NCBI RefSeq assembly: GCF_004349265.1
Contig: NZ_SMFL01000006.1
Coordinates: forward strand, 290,480-354,479
DNA from: Dyadobacter psychrotolerans
Lineage (GTDB): Bacteria > Bacteroidota > Bacteroidia > Cytophagales > Spirosomataceae
Direction: 5' to 3'
Length of the DNA stretch: 64,000 bases
The translations under genes and the position numbers were made by a program. The number at the start of each line of letters is the position of its first letter. The stretch's first letter is position 1. The notes under the pieces were generated by a model. It had not been told where the DNA came from. It worked only from the letters and a program-made list of their open reading frames with translations, and searched no databases. Positions 60,608-64,000 of this stretch are shown in pieces.

Positions 60608-61531
60608 TTACTCTTCATATCCGAACTGGCGAAGCTTTCTTTCATTGCTTCTCCATTCCGGCTCCACTTTTACATATTGTTCAAGAAACACTTTTTTACC
60701 AAAAAACGCTTCCATATCTTCCCTAGCCTGCGTACCGATTTTTTTAAGCATTTCTCCTTTTTCACCGATGATAATACCTTTCTGACTTTTACGTTCAACC
60801 AGGATTTCGGCACGGATCACGATCATATCGTCACGTTCCTTAAATTCTGAAATAACCACTTCGGAGCTGTATGGAATTTCCTGGCGGTAGTTAAGAAAAA
60901 TTTTTTCACGTACAATTTCAGAAGCAAAGAAACGCTCCGGCTTGTCAGTTAGTTCATCCTCATCGAAATACGGCGGGTGAAAAGGCAGGCGGGTGATCAC
61001 CGCATCAAATAACGTCTGGATATTTGCGCTGTGCAGGGCAGAGATCGGAATGATAGCTGCGGGCTGAATTTCAGCTTCCCACTCATCTATTTTCCTTTTC
61101 ACTTCCTCATCCGACGAAAGATCTATTTTATTTAAAACCACAATAACCGGTGACTGGGTTCTTTCCAGCAAAGGTATCACTTCATGGTTTGATGCCTTCT
61201 CTCCTACTTCTGTTACGAACAAAACCACATCCGCATCTTCCAGCGACCCTTTCACAAAGGTCATCATAGAATCATGCAGTTTATATGCAGGTTTTACAAC
61301 GCCCGGCGTATCAGAGTAAACAAGCTGAAAAGGAATATCTTCATGTTTACCGTTAAGGATCCCCATGATGCGGTGACGGGTCGTTTGGGCTTTGGATGTG
61401 ATGATAGACATTTTTTCTCCTACCAAAACATTCATTAATGTCGATTTACCAACATTGGGTTTTCCGATTATACTCACAAATCCCGCGCGATGGTTGCGGA
61501 GAGGAGTGCTATTTTCTACATTTTCAGTCAT
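60608..61531 (-). CDS. era: GTPase Era
   Basis: A 307-residue GTPase that binds 16S rRNA and 30S. GKPNVGKSTLMN is the P-loop, DTPGVV G3 and LNKIDL G4. The C-terminal KH domain (ILVERKSQKGIIIGEKGEML) is complete. Adjacent to der and downstream of the LTA-synthase-like gene. Confidence 0.96.
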   Translation of the reverse strand: MTENVENSTPLRNHRAGFVSIIGKPNVGKSTLMNVLVGEKMSIITSKAQTTRHRIMGILNGKHEDIPFQLVYSDTPGVVKPAYKLHDSMMTFVKGSLEDADVVLFVTEVGEKASNHEVIPLLERTQSPVIVVLNKIDLSSDEEVKRKIDEWEAEIQPAAIIPISALHSANIQTLFDAVITRLPFHPPYFDEDELTDKPERFFASEIVREKIFLNYRQEIPYSSEVVISEFKERDDMIVIRAEILVERKSQKGIIIGEKGEMLKKIGTQAREDMEAFFGKKVFLEQYVKVEPEWRSNERKLRQFGYEE

Positions 61532-61589
61532 AATGATTTCTTTGTAATTCGTTGATCAAGGAGTAAAGTAGCTGGTAACAACGAAATGA

Positions 61590-63545
61590 TCAGGGTTTTA
61601 CAGTGAGCCTGTCGTCCAGCATACGATTGACATATTGCTGCGCAAAAGCCTTGACCTGTAATTCCATGGGGCCCTGTATGGCGGGTAACTTATCCTTCAA
61701 ATTGTTTTTTAAAAGCTTATCCTGCTGATAATTATACAAACCTACGGTTTTCTGTCCATCAAATTGCAATAAATAAGGACCATTGAACCATTGATATACA
61801 CCATCGTAGTTTACAGCAAAGTTAATCGGCGGCTTTTTGAATATATTTTTACCAAATGCGAAGTAAGGTTTATCATAATTCAGATACCCTAAAACGGATG
61901 GCATAATGTCAATTTGCTGCACCAGCGTAGACGAATCCCGGCCTGCAACTGTACTGTCTCCCGGAGAATAGAACAAGATTGGGATAGAAAAATTCCCTGC
62001 TGATGTTTGATATTCAGGATAATGCGCAAATGTTGCTGCGTGGTCTGCTGTAATTACGAATAAAGTATTGTTGTACCAGGGCATTGTTTTCGCCTTTGCA
62101 AAAAACTTCCTGAGTGCCTGGTCGGTATAACCCATCGTCTCATAAATCGGCAGCGGGCCGGTTGGAAATTTACCTTTGTACCACTCCGGAACTTTATAAG
62201 GGTCATGTGAGGAAACCGTGAACAGCGTACTCATAAAAGGCTGTCTAAAGGTATTCATCTTTTTTGCCCAAAACTGCATAAATTCTTCGTCCCAGATTCC
62301 CCATATTCCGTCATAATCCTCGTCATTGTCATATTCCGACTTCCCGTAATATTTTTCGACACCAATCAGATTTACAAAAGCCTGAAAACCCATTGACCCA
62401 TTGGGCGCACCATGAAAAAATGAAGTTCCATACCCTTTTTCACGCAACAAACCGGGCAAACTTGGCAGCTTATTGTCGGTATAGCGCATGGTAACAAACG
62501 GCTCCTTAATTCCCGGAATACTGGTCAGCACGGAAGGTATCGCTTCAATGGACTTGGCTCCGTTGGCAAAGGAATACCAGTTAACCTTGCTGTGCTGCAT
62601 CAGCGAATCGATAAAAGGCGTGTAACCATTGTAATTTCCATTATCCAGACCCCGGTTATAAGCCCCGACCATTTCCTTGCCAAAACTTTCCCAAATCAGT
62701 ATCACAACGTTTTTAGGACGAAAAGCACCCTGTCCGATTTCCGGTGTATGTATCGGGTTAAAAATTTCACCGGCCTGCTGCTCTCCCGGGAAATAGCTGA
62801 CACGCTCATAATCACTCCGGCGTATTGTTTTGTAGATACAGAATGGCGTATTTAAAACAATAAACATTTCCTTTGGGCGCTGTACATACTCGCCGGCATT
62901 ACTCAAAGTAATAGGCCGGATGCTGTGCGCAAATCCTCCGCGCGCACCGGCAATAAATAACTTGACAGAAACCGCCAGTAATACGGAATGAATCAGAAAG
63001 AACATCCAAAGTGGAAATTTGCTTCGTTCACCTGCCTGCCAAATTTTTGTTATTTTGATGAGAAGTAAAACAAACAAAATCCAGATCACAGCCACATACC
63101 AGTAACGCACAATAAACCCTCCAAAAAGCAAACCAAGATTATCCTGATGAGAAAATTCTTTAAGGATGGTCCAGGTTGTCCGTTTTATAGTGAATCTATA
63201 ATAGATAAAATCCATACAGTTTGCAGACAGCGCAATACTGTTGGTGATGATAAATAAATAATCCAGAAATTTTTGAAAGCCTTTCCTGTACTTAAAAGTA
63301 AAAGGAACGAGCATTAAAAAGATGTAGAGAATATTGGTATATAAAACGGCTACAATATCAAATTTAATCCCGCCTGTCAATAAACGGAGGCCAAACTCAA
63401 AAGTGATTCCGGGGAAAAAAGCAGTATTAAAAGCATAAAACAGAATGCGGCAGACCATGAACAAAGCCATAATCCATAATAATCGTATCAGCAGCACAGA
63501 GTGAATACGCTTCCCCAATCCGGAAGTATTCAATTGAAAATTCAT
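61590..63545 (-). CDS. LTA synthase-family membrane phosphotransferase/sulfatase
   Basis: A 651-residue protein starting MNFQLNTSGLGKRIH at ATG 63545; the longer frame to 63653 runs into a non-family region. About five membrane helices span residues ~1-215, then a periplasmic alkaline-phosphatase-fold domain: NVVILIWESFGKEMVGAYN, ANGAKSIEAIPSVLTSIPGI, and ITADHAATFAHYPEY. The LtaS-type catalytic Thr position appears to be Ser (NGAKSIE). The phylum lacks lipoteichoic acid, so a phosphoethanolamine- or lipid-linked substrate is more likely. Confidence 0.87.
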   Translation of the reverse strand: MNFQLNTSGLGKRIHSVLLIRLLWIMALFMVCRILFYAFNTAFFPGITFEFGLRLLTGGIKFDIVAVLYTNILYIFLMLVPFTFKYRKGFQKFLDYLFIITNSIALSANCMDFIYYRFTIKRTTWTILKEFSHQDNLGLLFGGFIVRYWYVAVIWILFVLLLIKITKIWQAGERSKFPLWMFFLIHSVLLAVSVKLFIAGARGGFAHSIRPITLSNAGEYVQRPKEMFIVLNTPFCIYKTIRRSDYERVSYFPGEQQAGEIFNPIHTPEIGQGAFRPKNVVILIWESFGKEMVGAYNRGLDNGNYNGYTPFIDSLMQHSKVNWYSFANGAKSIEAIPSVLTSIPGIKEPFVTMRYTDNKLPSLPGLLREKGYGTSFFHGAPNGSMGFQAFVNLIGVEKYYGKSEYDNDEDYDGIWGIWDEEFMQFWAKKMNTFRQPFMSTLFTVSSHDPYKVPEWYKGKFPTGPLPIYETMGYTDQALRKFFAKAKTMPWYNNTLFVITADHAATFAHYPEYQTSAGNFSIPILFYSPGDSTVAGRDSSTLVQQIDIMPSVLGYLNYDKPYFAFGKNIFKKPPINFAVNYDGVYQWFNGPYLLQFDGQKTVGLYNYQQDKLLKNNLKDKLPAIQGPMELQVKAFAQQYVNRMLDDRLTVKP

Positions 63546-63669
63546 ATAAAAACAAATGGTGTCAGCGAAGCAGAAGAGGCATTGAAAAAAATACTTCCTA
63601 AACTTTTTACAAAAATAGTTGTTTTTACTGAAACATTTGTTGTATGTTTGCACTCCAATTCAACGACAC

Positions 63670-63742
<73 letters not shown>

Positions 63743-63752
63743 CGAAAAAAGA

Positions 63753-63781
63753 GGTCACTATCAAAAGATGGTGGCCTTTTT
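63753..63781 (+). terminator. Terminator after tRNA-fMet
   Basis: GGTCACTATC (63753-63762) pairs with GATGGTGGCC (63767-63776) through several G-U wobbles, loop AAAA, then TTTTT. Confidence 0.7.
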
Positions 63782-63804
63782 GCGTTTTACGCAGTTGATA
63801 AAAC

Positions 63805-64000
63805 GTTGGCACGAAAGCGACTCATAAAACAATGGTCAATGGTTCGACGGGGCAGGCCGTCCTGGACAGCTCCCGCTACAAAGAAAAAGGTCACTATCGA
63901 AAGTGGTGGACTTTTTACAATTTCAAGCAATTCGTAAAAACGTTGGTACGGAACGCCGCCCGCTCATAACACAAAGGTCGGTGGTTCGACGGGGCAGGCC
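63805..64000 (+). repeat. Two decayed tandem copies of the tRNA-fMet region
   Basis: Copy 2 (63805-63879) resembles the tRNA from GTTGG to the end (GTTGG, CTCATAA, GGTC, TGGTTCGA, CAGCTCCCGCTAC) but lacks the acceptor 5' half. It has an ~18-base insertion (CGGGGCAGGCCGTCCTGGA) in the T arm and is followed by a hairpin like the tRNA terminator (63889 on). Copy 3 (63942 to the window edge) repeats GTTGGTA, CTCATAAC, CAAAGGTCG, TGGTTCGACGGGGCAGGCC. Spacings are 121 and 137 bases. Confidence 0.78.

Noticed and set aside
63805..63879. A second functional tRNA-Met
   Set aside because: The acceptor 5' half and D arm are missing and the T arm carries an insertion, so it cannot fold as a tRNA.
63805..64000. 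CRISPR array
   Set aside because: Only two or three degenerate tRNA-derived units with no conserved spacing or repeat of CRISPR size, and no cas genes.

Overview
The window looks like chromosomal DNA of a Bacteroidota species, most likely a Cytophagales member of the Dyadobacter/Spirosomataceae type. That placement is an inference. It rests on a gliding-motility gldG, promoters of the form TAnnTTTG, few Shine-Dalgarno sequences, LytTR regulators, M56/BlaI pairs, a Leptospira-type citramalate synthase among leucine genes, and moderately AT-rich DNA. I see no prophage, transposase, rRNA operon or CRISPR array. Nearly all 64 kb is core or conserved accessory chromosome.

Layout. Positions 1-3450 hold a hicB antitoxin with a frameshifted hicA, then ilvA, a MNT/HEPN toxin-antitoxin pair and an AraC-type regulator. 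Positions 3700-10005 are a branched-chain amino-acid block: leuC, leuD, a (R)-citramalate synthase gene and leuB, then a separately controlled leuA preceded by a convincing leucine-codon transcription attenuator (leader peptide 8681-8734, terminator 8764-8795). A purU, a free methionine sulfoxide reductase and a Uma2 nuclease follow. Positions 12341-19198 (minus strand) carry a planctomycete-type secreted cytochrome operon: PSCyt1/DUF1549/DUF1553, DUF1501, DUF2231/PSCyt1/leucine-rich repeats, and a Tat-exported sugar isomerase-like protein. A REP-like triple hairpin lies inside it.

Positions 19435-29045 carry YraN, a RelE-type toxin-antitoxin pair, lipB, an exonuclease, rnr, a secreted DUF1080 protein, gldG and dnaN. 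Positions 29160-31549 hold a BlaI/M56 sensor pair with three well-defined dyad operators. Positions 31612-38375 hold a 2Fe-2S oxidoreductase, an aminotransferase, an outer-membrane beta-barrel protein, icd, a lipoprotein and 5-formyl-THF cyclo-ligase. Two LytTR genes follow, one with flanking repeats, then a large two-SWIM SNF2 helicase. Positions 44376-51638 carry NUDIX, gmhA, mnmD, an aspartyl protease, tpiA, an OmpA-like protein and two glycan genes.

The last part has a nicotinamidase-like hydrolase, uvrA, an Xre/RES toxin-antitoxin pair, a FAH-family protein, a small secreted protein, der, era and an LTA-synthase-like phosphotransferase. It ends with an initiator tRNA followed by two decayed tandem copies of itself.

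The strongest points for follow-up are the leuA attenuator, the BlaI operator array, the tRNA-fMet remnant array, the planctomycete-type cytochrome operon and the hicA frameshift. All family assignments come from reading the protein sequences by eye. No database search was possible.
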